DNA from: Duganella alba
GTDB taxonomy: Bacteria > Pseudomonadota > Gammaproteobacteria > Burkholderiales > Burkholderiaceae_D
Length of the DNA stretch: 64,000 bases
NCBI RefSeq assembly: GCF_009674495.1
Contig: NZ_WKJN01000002.1
Span: 279,017-343,016, forward strand
Direction of reading: 5' to 3'
In this document: positions 44,988 to 54,900 of the stretch, piece by piece
Numbering within the stretch: the stretch's first letter is position 1
Layout: every line of letters starts with the position of its first letter
The notes under the pieces: model-generated
Database searches by the model: none
What the model was told of the DNA's origin: nothing
What the model saw: the letters and a program-made list of their open reading frames with translations, nothing else
Made by a program: the position numbers and the translations under genes

Positions 44988-45779
44988 ATGATACGTTCGT
45001 TATGGATCGCCAAGACTGGCATGGAAGCGCAGCAGACGCAGATGGACGTCACGTCCCACAATCTGGCCAACGTCAGCACCAACGGTTTCAAGAAGTCGCG
45101 CGCGGTCTTCGAAGATCTGCTGTACCAGAATATCCGCCAACCGGGCGCGCAATCGTCGCAGCAGACCAATCTGCCGTCCGGCATGCAGCTCGGCACCGGC
45201 GTGCGCACCGTCGCCATCGAACGCATCCACACCCAGGGCAATCCGCAGTCGACCGGCAACGATAAGGACATCATGGTCAACGGCAGCGGCTTCTTCACCG
45301 TGCTGCTGCCGGACGGCACCACCGCCTACACCCGCGACGGCTCGTTCCAGCGCGACCAGAACGGCCAGATGGTGACCTCGGAGGGCTTCACGCTGCAGCC
45401 GGCCATCACCATTCCGATCACCGCGCAGTCGATCACCGTGGCGCGCGACGGCACCGTCTCGGTCAACATCGCCGGCACCAACGGCGCCACCACCACCCAG
45501 CAGCTGGGCAGTTTGCAGCTGGCCACCTTCATCAACCCGACCGGGCTCGAATCGAAGGGCGAGAACCTGTACGTGGAAACCACCGCCTCCGGCGCGCCGC
45601 AGCAGAACACGCCGGGCAGCAACGGCACCGGCACGATTCTGCAAGGCTATGTGGAAACCTCGAACGTCAACGTGGTGGAGGAGATGGTCAATATGATCCA
45701 GACCCAGCGCGCCTACGAGATCAATTCCAAGGCCATCACCACCTCCGACCAGATGCTGCAAAAGCTGACGCAGATGTAA
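44988..45779 (+). CDS. flgG: Flagellar distal rod protein FlgG
   Basis: FlgG forms the distal rod that passes through the P and L rings. The 263-residue product has the standard length and motifs: [58 protein letters not shown] and the C-terminal [31 protein letters not shown] precedes the ATG. Confidence 0.97.
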   Translation: MIRSLWIAKTGMEAQQTQMDVTSHNLANVSTNGFKKSRAVFEDLLYQNIRQPGAQSSQQTNLPSGMQLGTGVRTVAIERIHTQGNPQSTGNDKDIMVNGSGFFTVLLPDGTTAYTRDGSFQRDQNGQMVTSEGFTLQPAITIPITAQSITVARDGTVSVNIAGTNGATTTQQLGSLQLATFINPTGLESKGENLYVETTASGAPQQNTPGSNGTGTILQGYVETSNVNVVEEMVNMIQTQRAYEINSKAITTSDQMLQKLTQM

Positions 45780-45789
45780 GGACGCCACC

Positions 45790-46446
45790 ATGAACCACGC
45801 CATCACTCTCGCCGCCGTCGCCGCCTTGCTGTGCGGCTGCCAGGCCACGCCGACCTCGATCGTCAGCGGGCCGAAGACCGCCCGTCCGCTGACCAGCGAA
45901 CAGCTGCAGGCGGTGCCGAACAACGGCGCCATCTACCAGGCCGCCGCCTTCCGCCCGGTGTTCGAAGACCGCCGCGCGCGCCACGTGGGCGACGTGCTGA
46001 CGCTGGTGATCACCGAGCGCACCTCGGCCAACAAGGCCGCCACCGCCGCCGGCAACAAGTCGGGCAGCGTCAGCGCCACCCTGCCGGGCAAACTGAGCAG
46101 CACTTTCGGCAGCCCGCTGACCGCCGCCACCACCAACACCTACGCCGACGGCGACAACCAGACCGCCAGCAACGCCTTCACCGGCACCATGGGCATCACG
46201 GTGGTCGAAGTGCTCGGCAACGGCAACCTGATCGTGGCCGGCGAAAAGCAGATCGGCATGAACAAGGGCACCGAGTACATCCGCTTTTCCGGCATGATCA
46301 ATCCGGACAGTATCGCCACCGGCAACAGCGTGCAGTCGACCGCCGTGGCCGACGCCCGCGTCGAGTACCGCACCGCCAACCATATCGACAGCGCCGAGCT
46401 TTCCTCGATGGCCTCGCGCTTCTTCCAAAGCCTGCTGCCGTTCTGA
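45790..46446 (+). CDS. flgH: Flagellar L-ring lipoprotein FlgH
   Basis: FlgH forms the outer-membrane L ring. The 218-residue precursor has a lipoprotein signal peptide with lipobox LCGC, acylated at C17; the cysteine at the -2 position is uncommon. Family motifs are HVGDVLTLVITERTSANKAA near residue 65 and the C-terminal VADARVEYRTANHIDSAE. It lies ten bases after flgG and five before flgI. Confidence 0.95.
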   Translation: MNHAITLAAVAALLCGCQATPTSIVSGPKTARPLTSEQLQAVPNNGAIYQAAAFRPVFEDRRARHVGDVLTLVITERTSANKAATAAGNKSGSVSATLPGKLSSTFGSPLTAATTNTYADGDNQTASNAFTGTMGITVVEVLGNGNLIVAGEKQIGMNKGTEYIRFSGMINPDSIATGNSVQSTAVADARVEYRTANHIDSAELSSMASRFFQSLLPF

Positions 46447-46451
46447 CGATC

Positions 46452-47570
46452 ATGAAAACTTCCCTCAAAGCCGCATTGCTGATCTGCCTGACGCTGTGGG
46501 CGCCGTTCAGCCATGCCGAGCGCATCAAGGACCTGGCGGCCATCGCCGGCGTGCGCAACAACCAGTTGCTGGGCTATGGCCTGGTGGTCGGCCTCGACGG
46601 TTCGGGCGACCAGACCACGCAGACCCCGTTCACCGTGCAAAGCGTGGTGTCGATGCTGCAGCAGCTGGGCGTCAACCTGCCGCAGGGCGGCACCCAGCTG
46701 CAACTGAAAAACGTCGCGGCCGTGATGGTGACGGCGACGCTGCCGCCGTTTGCGCAGCCGGGCCAGCAGCTCGACATCACCGTGTCGTCGATGGGCAACG
46801 CCAAGAGCCTGCGCGGCGGCACGCTGCTGATGACGCCGCTCAAGGGCGCGGACGGCCAGGTGTACGGCATGGCGCAGGGCAACGTGCTGGTCGGCGGCGT
46901 CGGCGTGCAGGCCGGCGCAGGCGGCGGCGGCAGCTCGCTGACCGTCAACCACCTGAGCGTGGGCAAGATTTCCGGTGGTGCAACGGTCGAACGCGCCGTC
47001 GCCACCAACCTCGGCGAAGGCAATATGATCAAGCTGGAGCTCAACAACGCCGACTTCGCCACCGCCAGCCGCGTGGTGGAAGCCATCAACGACAAGTACG
47101 GCGCCGGCATCGCCTACGCGCTCGACAGCCGCGTGATCCGGGTGCAGGCGCCCAGCAGCAGCGACCAGCGCGTGAGCTTCATCGGCACGCTGCAGGACAT
47201 GCAAGTCAATCCGGCCGAACAGCCGGCCAAGGTGATCATGAACGCCCGCACCGGCTCGGTGGTGATGAACCGCGCGGTGACGCTGGAGACGTGCGCCATT
47301 TCCCACGGTAATCTGTCAGTATCGGTCAACGCCGATACCCAGGTGAGCCAGCCCAACCCGCTGTCGGGCGGCCGCACCGTGGTCACGCAGAACCCGCAGG
47401 TTGGCATCAAGCAAGATGCCGGCAAGGTGATGCTGGTCAAGGGCGGCGCCTCGCTGGCCGATGTGGTCAAGGCGCTCAACGCCATCGGCGCCACGCCGCA
47501 GGACCTGCTGTCGATCCTGCAGGCGATGAAGGCCGCGGGTTCGCTGCGCGCCGAACTGGAAATCATTTAA
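46452..47570 (+). CDS. flgI: Flagellar P-ring protein FlgI
   Basis: FlgI forms the periplasmic P ring around the rod. The 372-residue precursor has a Sec signal peptide (MKTSLKAALLICLTLWAPFSHA, cleavage before ERIKDL). Family sequences include GVRNNQLLGYGLVVGLDGSGDQT, LRGGTLLMTPLKGADGQVY and GASLADVVKALNAIGATPQDLLSILQAMK. The reading frame is open far upstream within flgH; the ATG at 46452 is used because it gives the signal peptide and follows the flgH stop. Confidence 0.96.
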   Translation: MKTSLKAALLICLTLWAPFSHAERIKDLAAIAGVRNNQLLGYGLVVGLDGSGDQTTQTPFTVQSVVSMLQQLGVNLPQGGTQLQLKNVAAVMVTATLPPFAQPGQQLDITVSSMGNAKSLRGGTLLMTPLKGADGQVYGMAQGNVLVGGVGVQAGAGGGGSSLTVNHLSVGKISGGATVERAVATNLGEGNMIKLELNNADFATASRVVEAINDKYGAGIAYALDSRVIRVQAPSSSDQRVSFIGTLQDMQVNPAEQPAKVIMNARTGSVVMNRAVTLETCAISHGNLSVSVNADTQVSQPNPLSGGRTVVTQNPQVGIKQDAGKVMLVKGGASLADVVKALNAIGATPQDLLSILQAMKAAGSLRAELEII

Positions 47571-47582
47571 GCAGGTGCCCTC

Positions 47583-48545
47583 ATGACCAGCCCAACCTCC
47601 ACCACCAATGACCTGACCAGCAAGTTTTCGCTGGACGTGCGGGATATGGGCAGCCTCAAGCAGTCCGCCCGCGCCGGCAGCCCGGCCGCGCTGAAGACCG
47701 CCGCCACCCAGTTCGAAGCCATGTTCGTCAACATGATGATGAAGAGCATGCGCGAGGCGACGCCGCAGGACGGCCTGACCGACAGCCAGCAGACCAAGAC
47801 CTTCCAGACCATGCTGGACCAGCAGACCAGCCAGAACATCGCCAAGAAGGGCATCGGCCTGGCCGACATGCTGGTGCGCCAGCTCAACAAGCAGACCGAC
47901 GCCCAGGCGCTGGCGCTCAGCGGCGAGGCGGCCGACAGCAGCAACGGCGCCAACGCCGGCAGCTTTGCCGGTGTCGCCAGCCTGATGGACGCCAAGCTGC
48001 AGCGCGCCATCGCCGCCGCCGGCGGCAATGCGGCCGCCACCACGACCAGCACCGACGCGGCCGGCGCCAGCAAGGGCTCGCAGGCGCCGCACGTGCGCAG
48101 CTTCCAGGAGAAACTGGCGGCGCACGCGGAAGAGGCCAGCAAGGCCACCGGCATCCCGGCCAAGTTCATGCTGGGCCAGGCCGCGCTGGAATCGGGCTGG
48201 GGCAAGCGCGAGATCAAGGGCCGCGACGGCACCAACAGCAACAACCTGTTCGGCATCAAGGCCGGCGCCGACTGGAAGGGCAAGGTGGTCGAGGCCACCA
48301 CCACCGAATACGTCAACGGCAAGGCGCAGACCAAGGTCGAGCGCTTCCGCGCCTACGACAGCTATGCCGACAGCTTCAAGGATTACGCAAAATTACTTGC
48401 GAGCAACCCCCGCTATGAAAAAGTGCTGGCCAGCGCGGGCGACGCCAGCAGCTTTGCCCAGGGCTTGCAGAAGGCCGGCTACGCCACCGATCCGAATTAC
48501 GCGACCAAACTGACCAGCATCATCAAGCGCTCGCTGGCCGGTTAA
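47583..48545 (+). CDS. flgJ: Flagellar rod cap / peptidoglycan hydrolase FlgJ
   Basis: FlgJ caps the growing rod and opens the peptidoglycan. The 320-residue protein has the N-terminal rod-binding domain (about residues 36-100, with TQFEAMFVNMMMKSMREATP) and an Ala/Ser/Thr-rich linker (about 110-165). The C-terminal glucosaminidase domain has catalytic E203 in LGQAALESGWGKREI and LFGIKAGADWKGK. The two-domain form is typical of beta- and gammaproteobacteria. A sigma-28 promoter for flgKL begins at its stop codon. Confidence 0.95.
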   Translation: MTSPTSTTNDLTSKFSLDVRDMGSLKQSARAGSPAALKTAATQFEAMFVNMMMKSMREATPQDGLTDSQQTKTFQTMLDQQTSQNIAKKGIGLADMLVRQLNKQTDAQALALSGEAADSSNGANAGSFAGVASLMDAKLQRAIAAAGGNAAATTTSTDAAGASKGSQAPHVRSFQEKLAAHAEEASKATGIPAKFMLGQAALESGWGKREIKGRDGTNSNNLFGIKAGADWKGKVVEATTTEYVNGKAQTKVERFRAYDSYADSFKDYAKLLASNPRYEKVLASAGDASSFAQGLQKAGYATDPNYATKLTSIIKRSLAG

Positions 48546-48572
48546 TAAAGTTTTGGCACGGCTTGCCGTTAC
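48546..48572 (+). promoter_or_regulatory. Sigma-28 (FliA) promoter of flgK-flgL
   Basis: TAAAGTTT (48546-48553) and GCCGTTAC (48565-48572) are separated by 11 bp, identical in both elements to the flgM promoter. It begins directly after the flgJ stop codon and lies 26 bp before the flgK ATG, so flgKL can be transcribed late while flgBCDEFGHIJ is early. Confidence 0.9.
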
Positions 48573-48597
48573 CACTTACATCTAGAGTAAAAATATT

Positions 48598-50556
48598 ATG
48601 TCCAGTCTCCTCAGCATCGGTAAAAGCGGTTTGTTGGCAGCTCAGGTTGGCTTGTCGACCACGGGCAACAACATCACCAACGCCAACACGCCCGGCTACA
48701 ACCGCCAGGTCGCCATCCAGGGCGATACCGGCACCCAGTACCAGGGCTTCGGCTACGTGGGCTCGGGCACCGAGATCCAGGCCGTGCGCCGCTATTACGA
48801 CAATTTCCTGGCCACCTCGCTGCGCAACGCCGAGTCCAACCAGGCCTCGCTGGACACGTATAACAACCAGATCAGCCAGATCGACAACCTGCTGGCCGAT
48901 CCGACCGCCGGCCTGTCGCCGGCGCTGCAGGACTTCTTCAGCGGCGTGCAGGACGCCACCGCCAATCCGGCCTCGGCCGCCGCACGCCAGTCGCTGCTGT
49001 CGAACGCGCAGTCGCTGGCCTCGCGCTTCCAGGACATGAGCGCGCGCCTGACCGAGATTTCCTCGGGCGTCAATTCGCAGATCACGTCCAGCGTCAATGA
49101 AATCAATTCCTACGCGACGCAGATCGCCGCGATCAACAACACCATCGCCGGCCTGACCACCGACCAGGCCGCGCCGAACGACCTGCTGGACAAGCGCGAC
49201 CAGATGCTGACCGAGCTCAACAAGCTGGTCAAACTGAACGTCACGCCGGGCGACAACAATATGCTGAACGTGGCCTTCGGCACCGGCCAGCCGCTGGTGA
49301 TCGGCAACAGCGCGTTCCAGCTGGCCACCTCGAATTCGCCCACCGACATCAGCCGCGTGACCATCGGTTATCAGGCCGGCAACGGCGCATTCAGCGAGTT
49401 GCCCGATTCGGTGTTCACCGGCGGCCAGTTGGGCGGCCTGGTGGAGTTCCGCGACGGCGCCATGGACAAGGCGCAGAACGCGCTGGGCCAGGTGGCCGCC
49501 AGCCTGGCCACCGCCTTCAATGCGCAGCACGTGCTGGGACAGGACCAGAACGGCGACCTGGGCACCAATTTCTTCAACCCGATCAGCGCCTATGTCGGCA
49601 CCAACACGCGCAACTCGCCGGCCAGCACGGCCGAGGTGACGGCCACCATCACCGACGCCAGCGCGCTGACCGCCAGCGATTACAGCGTCGACTACGACGG
49701 CACCAACTTCAACGTCACGCGCAAGAGCGACGGCAAGGTCACGCAGATCAATCCGTTCCCGCAGACCGCGCCGCAGGTGATCGACGGCGTCGCCTACAGC
49801 ATCAGCGGCACGCCGGCCGCCAAGGACAATTTCCTGGTGCGGCCGACCTACAACGCCGCCAGCAGCCTGTCGGTGGCGATCACCGACACCACCAAGATCG
49901 CGCTGGCGGCGCCGATCTCGACCGCCGCGCCGACCACCAACGCCGGCAACGGCAAGATCAGCGCCGGCACGGTCGACGCCAACTACCTGACGCCGGGCAA
50001 CCAGATCACCTCGGCCTCGACGCTGACCTTCGACAAGGCCAGCGGCACGCTGTCGGGCTTCCCGGCCGGCCAGGACGTGACGGTCACCGTCAACGGCACG
50101 CCGACCGTGTATCCGGCCGGTACGCCGGTGCCGTACACCGACGGCGCCAACATCAGCTTCGGCGGCGCCAACTTCGCCATCAGCGGCACGCCGGCCGACC
50201 AGGACACGTTCACCATCGGCCCCAACACCAGCGGCGTCGGCGACAGCCGCAACGGCGCCTTGCTGGCCGGCCTGCAGACCAAGAACGTGATGAACAACGG
50301 CACCGCCACCTTCCAGACCAGCTACGCGCAGATGGTCAATTTCGTCGGCACCAAGGCGCGCGAGGCGCAGATCAGCAGCACCGCCGCCGACGCCTCGGTC
50401 AAGCAGGCCACCGACGCCCAGCAAAGCGTGTCCGGCGTCAACCTCGACGAGGAGGCGGCCAACCTGCTGCGCTATCAACAGGCGTACCAGGCCAGCGGCA
50501 AGGTCATGCAGGTGGCCAGCCAGTTATTCGATACCTTGCTCAGTATCGGCAATTAA
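48598..50556 (+). CDS. flgK: Hook-filament junction protein FlgK (HAP1)
   Basis: FlgK joins hook and filament and is exported with FlgN. The 652-residue protein has the N-terminal SLLSIGKSGLLAAQVGLSTT and NNITNANTPGYNRQVAIQ motifs and the C-terminal SGVNLDEEAANLLRYQQAYQASGKV. The central part (about 330-560) is a Thr/Ala-rich beta-sandwich region longer than in enterobacteria. The sigma-28 promoter lies directly upstream. Confidence 0.96.
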   Translation: MSSLLSIGKSGLLAAQVGLSTTGNNITNANTPGYNRQVAIQGDTGTQYQGFGYVGSGTEIQAVRRYYDNFLATSLRNAESNQASLDTYNNQISQIDNLLADPTAGLSPALQDFFSGVQDATANPASAAARQSLLSNAQSLASRFQDMSARLTEISSGVNSQITSSVNEINSYATQIAAINNTIAGLTTDQAAPNDLLDKRDQMLTELNKLVKLNVTPGDNNMLNVAFGTGQPLVIGNSAFQLATSNSPTDISRVTIGYQAGNGAFSELPDSVFTGGQLGGLVEFRDGAMDKAQNALGQVAASLATAFNAQHVLGQDQNGDLGTNFFNPISAYVGTNTRNSPASTAEVTATITDASALTASDYSVDYDGTNFNVTRKSDGKVTQINPFPQTAPQVIDGVAYSISGTPAAKDNFLVRPTYNAASSLSVAITDTTKIALAAPISTAAPTTNAGNGKISAGTVDANYLTPGNQITSASTLTFDKASGTLSGFPAGQDVTVTVNGTPTVYPAGTPVPYTDGANISFGGANFAISGTPADQDTFTIGPNTSGVGDSRNGALLAGLQTKNVMNNGTATFQTSYAQMVNFVGTKAREAQISSTAADASVKQATDAQQSVSGVNLDEEAANLLRYQQAYQASGKVMQVASQLFDTLLSIGN

Positions 50557-50571
50557 TAAGAGGGTAGCTCT

Positions 50572-51834
50572 ATGGTTATGCGCATCAGCACCAGAACGAT
50601 TTTCGACAATGGCTCGATGCAGATCACGTCGCTCAGCACGGCCATGGCGCGCACGCAGCAGCAGCTGTCGACCGGCCGCAAGAACCTGACCGCGGCCGAC
50701 GATCCGATCGCCACCGCGCGCGCGCTGGAAGTGACGCAGTCGCAGTCGCTCAACACCCAGTTGGCGACCAACCGCTCCAACGCCAAGGGCGTGCTGTCGA
50801 TCGAGACCACGGCGCTGGCCAGCACCACCTCGATCCTGCAGGACATCAAGGATCTGGCGGTGAAGTCCGGCAACGGCTCGTACACCGACGCCGACCGCCA
50901 ATCGGTGGCGATCGAGCTGGAGGCGCGCCTGGCCGACCTGATGGGCGTGGCCAACACCGCCGACGGCGTCGGCGGCTATGTGTTTTCCGGCTACAAGTCG
51001 ACCACCCAGCCGTTCACCAAGACCGCCACCGGCGCCGACTACCAGGGCGACCAGGGCCAGCGTTCGCTGCAGGTGGGCACCACCCGCACCGTGCCGATCA
51101 CCGATTCCGGCGCTTCCGTGTTCGAAGCCAACCGCACCGGCAACGGCACCTTCGTGACCACGCCGGACTCCGGCAACCTCGGCCGTGGCGGCAGCGGCAT
51201 CATCAGCGCCGGCTCGGTCAAGGACGCCACCCAGCTGACCGGCCACCAGTACCAGATCAACTTCCAGGTGGTGCCGGCCACGCCGGGCGTGCCGAAGCAG
51301 ACCACCTACACGGTGACCGACATGACCACCGGCAATCCGGTGCCGCCGGCGCCGATTCCGGCCGAGCCGCAAGCCTATGTCAGCGGCCAGAACATCAGCT
51401 TCGACGGCGTGCAGTTCGACATCCAGGGCGAGCCGGCCGACGGCGACAGCTTCGGCGTGGCGCCATCGACCAACCAGTCGGTGTTTACCACGGTGCAGAG
51501 CTTCATCGACCAGCTGCGCCAGCCGGGTTCGGGCGCCGCCGGCCAGGCCAGCCTGAACAATATGCTGAACCAGTTGCAGGTGAATATCGACAACGCCGCC
51601 GCCAATGTGTCGGCGGTCAACTCGGCGGTCGGCTCGCGCCTGAAGGAGCTCGATTACCTCGACAGCTCGGGCGACGACGCCGGCCTGCAATATGCGACCA
51701 CGCTGTCCAACCTGACCGAGGTCGACTACACCGCCGCCATCTCGCTGTTCACCCAGCAGCAGACCACGCTGACGGCGGCGCAGAAATCGTTCACCACCAT
51801 GTCCGGCCTGTCGCTGTTCAATTACATCAGCTAG
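50572..51834 (+). CDS. flgL: Hook-filament junction protein FlgL (HAP3)
   Basis: FlgL sits between FlgK and the flagellin filament. The 420-residue protein starts MVMRISTRTIFDNGSMQITSL and has the flagellin-like QQQLSTGRKNLTAADDPIATARALEVTQSQ near residue 25 and the C-terminal YLDSSGDDAGLQYATTLSNLTEVDYTAAIS. AGAGGG precedes two in-frame ATG codons six bases apart. It is followed by a strong bidirectional terminator. Confidence 0.94.
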   Translation: MVMRISTRTIFDNGSMQITSLSTAMARTQQQLSTGRKNLTAADDPIATARALEVTQSQSLNTQLATNRSNAKGVLSIETTALASTTSILQDIKDLAVKSGNGSYTDADRQSVAIELEARLADLMGVANTADGVGGYVFSGYKSTTQPFTKTATGADYQGDQGQRSLQVGTTRTVPITDSGASVFEANRTGNGTFVTTPDSGNLGRGGSGIISAGSVKDATQLTGHQYQINFQVVPATPGVPKQTTYTVTDMTTGNPVPPAPIPAEPQAYVSGQNISFDGVQFDIQGEPADGDSFGVAPSTNQSVFTTVQSFIDQLRQPGSGAAGQASLNNMLNQLQVNIDNAAANVSAVNSAVGSRLKELDYLDSSGDDAGLQYATTLSNLTEVDYTAAISLFTQQQTTLTAAQKSFTTMSGLSLFNYIS

Positions 51835-51855
51835 TTCCCTGCGTCGCGGCATAAA

Positions 51856-51885
51856 AAAACGGCCAGCTGTTCAGCTGGCCGTTTT
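51856..51885. terminator. Bidirectional terminator between flgL and the giant repeat gene
   Basis: AAAACGGCCAGCTG pairs perfectly with CAGCTGGCCGTTTT over 14 base pairs with a two-base loop, and A and T runs flank both sides. It serves flgL on the plus strand and the giant repeat gene, which ends at 51928, on the minus strand. Confidence 0.92.
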
Positions 51886-51927
51886 GCATGGGTGCACCTG
51901 CCGCGCCGCCGGGGCGGCGCAGCGGTC

Positions 51928-54900
51928 TTACTTCGCCGCCAGGATGGCGTGGCTGGCGCTGGCCTGCCGGCGCAGCCAGTCGTCGTGCTGCGCCGTGGCC
52001 GTGCCGCTGAGGGCGCTTGTCGCCTGGTAGTGCTGCAACTGCGCGGCCAGCGCGGCCACACTGGTGTTCAAGCCGCTGGCCGGCGTGGTGTCGAGCCTGG
52101 TGGTGGTGGCGGCGGCCGGGGCGGCGGCCTGCTGGCCGTAGCTGCCGATGGCCGAGGTCAGCGCGCCGACATCGCTGGCGTGGCCGGCCTGGAACCAGAC
52201 GTCCGACATCGCGTGCGTGCTGCCGTCGGTGCTGGTGTAGCTCGATTGCAGGCCGATCCAGTTGCCGTTGTCGAAGTCCTTCACGCCCTGCGCCGCCACG
52301 GTCAGGCTGGCGATGTGCAGCGAGGCCAGCGTCTTCAGCTCGTCGGCCTGGCTGACGCCGTCCGCATTGGCGTCGACCCACACGCGCAGGTCGCCGAACA
52401 GCGCGTCCTGGCGGTCGATCACGCCGTCGTGGTTGCTGTCGATGTCGGCCAGCGCGGCAAAGCCGTTGGCCGACTTGCCGCCGCCGGCGCTGCTGGTGGC
52501 GGTGCCGAACAGTTCGCCGCCGTCGTTGATGACGCCGTCGCCGTTGCGGTCCAGGGCCAGCAAGCCGTCGCCGGAACCGACCCAGCCGGTGTTGACCTTG
52601 CTGCCGTCGGCGCGGATGTCGAAGGTGACGCCGGCGTTGATGTTCAGCGTGCTGATGCCCAGGCCGTCGAGGTCGAGCACCAGCGGGCTGGCGGTCAGCG
52701 CCGCCAGCTGCTCGGTCGACAGCGAACCCTTCTGCGGATTGGCCAGCAGCGCCGTCGCCTGCGCCATGCTCAGCGCCGCCAGCTGCTCGGTGCTGATGGC
52801 TTTCAGCTGGGTGGCGATCAGCGACTTCAGCTGGCCGGTGGTGAGCGCCTTGAACTGGTCGGCGCTGAACAGCTGCACCGTGGTGGCTTTCAGGCCCACC
52901 AGCTGCGAGGTCTTCAGCGCCGCCACGTCGGTGGCGTCCAGCGCCGTGACCTGGTCGGAGTTGAGGGCGTTGAGCGCCAGCGCCGACAGCGCGCCGATGT
53001 CGGTGGTGTTGAGGGTGGCGATCTGCTCGGTGGTCAGGCCGGCGATCTGCGCCGTGGCCAGGGCCGCCAGCTGGCGCGTGGTCAGCGTGTCGAACAGGGT
53101 GTCGGACAGCGCCGCCACCTGGTCCGAGGTCAGGCCCGGAATCTGGGTGGTGGTGAAGCCGGCCAGCGTGCTCATGCCGCTGAGCTGATCGGTGGTCAGG
53201 CCCTTGATCTGGGTGGCCGACAGCGCCGCCAGGGCGCGCGTCGACAGCGCGCTGAGCTGGGCCGCCGTCAGCACGCTGAGCTGCGTGGTTTTCAGCGTGC
53301 CGACCTGGGTCGAGGTCAGGCCGCCGATCGCCGTCAGGCTCAGCAGCGGGAACTGGTCGGTGGTCAGCGCGGTCAGCGTCAGGCCGCTGATCTGCGCGGT
53401 GGTCAGGTTGACCAGCTGGTCGGTCGCCAGCGCCGCCACCTGGGCCGCCTTCAGCGCCGCCATCTGCGCCGAGCGCAGCGACAGGAAGCTGTCGTCGTCG
53501 AGCGCACCGAGCTGGTCGGTGGTCAGCGCGCCGACCTGGCCGTCGTTCAGCGTGCCCAGCGTCACCAGCGCGTTGAGCTGGTCGGTGCCAAGCACCTTGA
53601 TGTCGGCCGCGGTCAGGCCGCCCAGCTGCGCCGATTTCAGGTTGGACAGCTGGTCGGCGGTCAGCGCGCTCACTTGCGCGGTGTTCAGCGCGGCCAGCTG
53701 GGCGCTGCTGAGCGCCGCCAGGTCTTCGCCCTCCATGGCCAGCATCTGGTCGGTGGTCAGGCCGCCCAGCGAGGTCAGCGCCAGCGCGCGCGCCTGCGCG
53801 GTGGTCAGCGCGATGATCTGGTCGGTGCCGAGGATCTGCAGCTGGGCCTTGGTCAGCGAGGCGATCTGGCTGGTTTTCAGCGCCGCGATGTGGGTGGCGT
53901 CGAGCGACAGCAGCTGCTCGCTGGTCAGGCCGCTGAACTGCGTCGTGGTCAGCGGATTGAGCGAACTCAGCGCGGCTAGCTGGTCGGTGCTCAGCACCTT
54001 GATCTGCGGCGCCGTCATGGCGGCGATCTCGGCGGTGCTGAGTTGACTCATCTGGTCCACGCTCAGCTGGCCGATCTGCACCGTGGTGAGGGCGGCGAAC
54101 TGGTTGGTCTTGAGGCCGGCCAGGTCTTCCTGCTCCATCGCGGCCAGCTGTTCGCTGCTGAGGGCGCGGATGGCGGCCGTGTTCATGGCGCGCCACTGCG
54201 GCACCGACAGCGCCTGGATCTGGTGCAGCGTCAGGGTGGCGATCTGCTTGCTCGACAGCGAGGCGATCTGGGCGGTGCTCAACAGGCTCAACTGGCTATC
54301 GTCGAACTGGCTGAGGTTTTCGGTGCTCAGCGCCGGCAGCTGGCGCGTGCTGAGCCAGCCGACCGGCAGTATCGCCAGCTGTTCCGAACTGAGCGCGGCC
54401 ACCTGGCTGGTGGTCAGCGCGCGCACCTGGACCGAGTTCAGGCCCAGCAGCTGGTCGTTGTGGATGATCTTGATATCGGCCGTGCCCAGCGCGACGATTT
54501 GCGCGGTGCTCAGCGAGCCGATGTCGGCCGCCTCGATGGCGCCGAACTGGTCGCTGTTGAGGGCGGCGATGGCCTTGGTGCTGAGCGCGCGCAGCTGGCC
54601 GCCGGTCAGGGCCACCATCTGGTCGGAGCTCAGGTTGTGGACCTGGGCCACGGTCAGGCCGGCCATGGCGGCGGTGCTCAGGAAGCCCATCTGGTCGGTG
54701 GTCAGCGCGCCGAACTGGGCCGAGGTGAGCGCGCCGATCTGGGTCGATTTCAGCACGGCCAGGTCGGCGCCTTCGATGGCGGCGATCTGGTCGGTGCTCA
54801 GCGACTGCAGCGTGCGGGTGCTCATGGCCAGCAGGTCGCCGGTTTCCAGCGCAATGATCTGGTCGGTCGTCAGGCCGCCCACCTGGGCGTTGCTCAGGGC

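Noticed and set aside
51892..53979. Further long plus-strand and second minus-strand frames within the repeat gene (such as 51827-54196 minus)
   Set aside because: They arise from the same repeat in other frames, lack start signals and cross the bidirectional terminator or the true stop.
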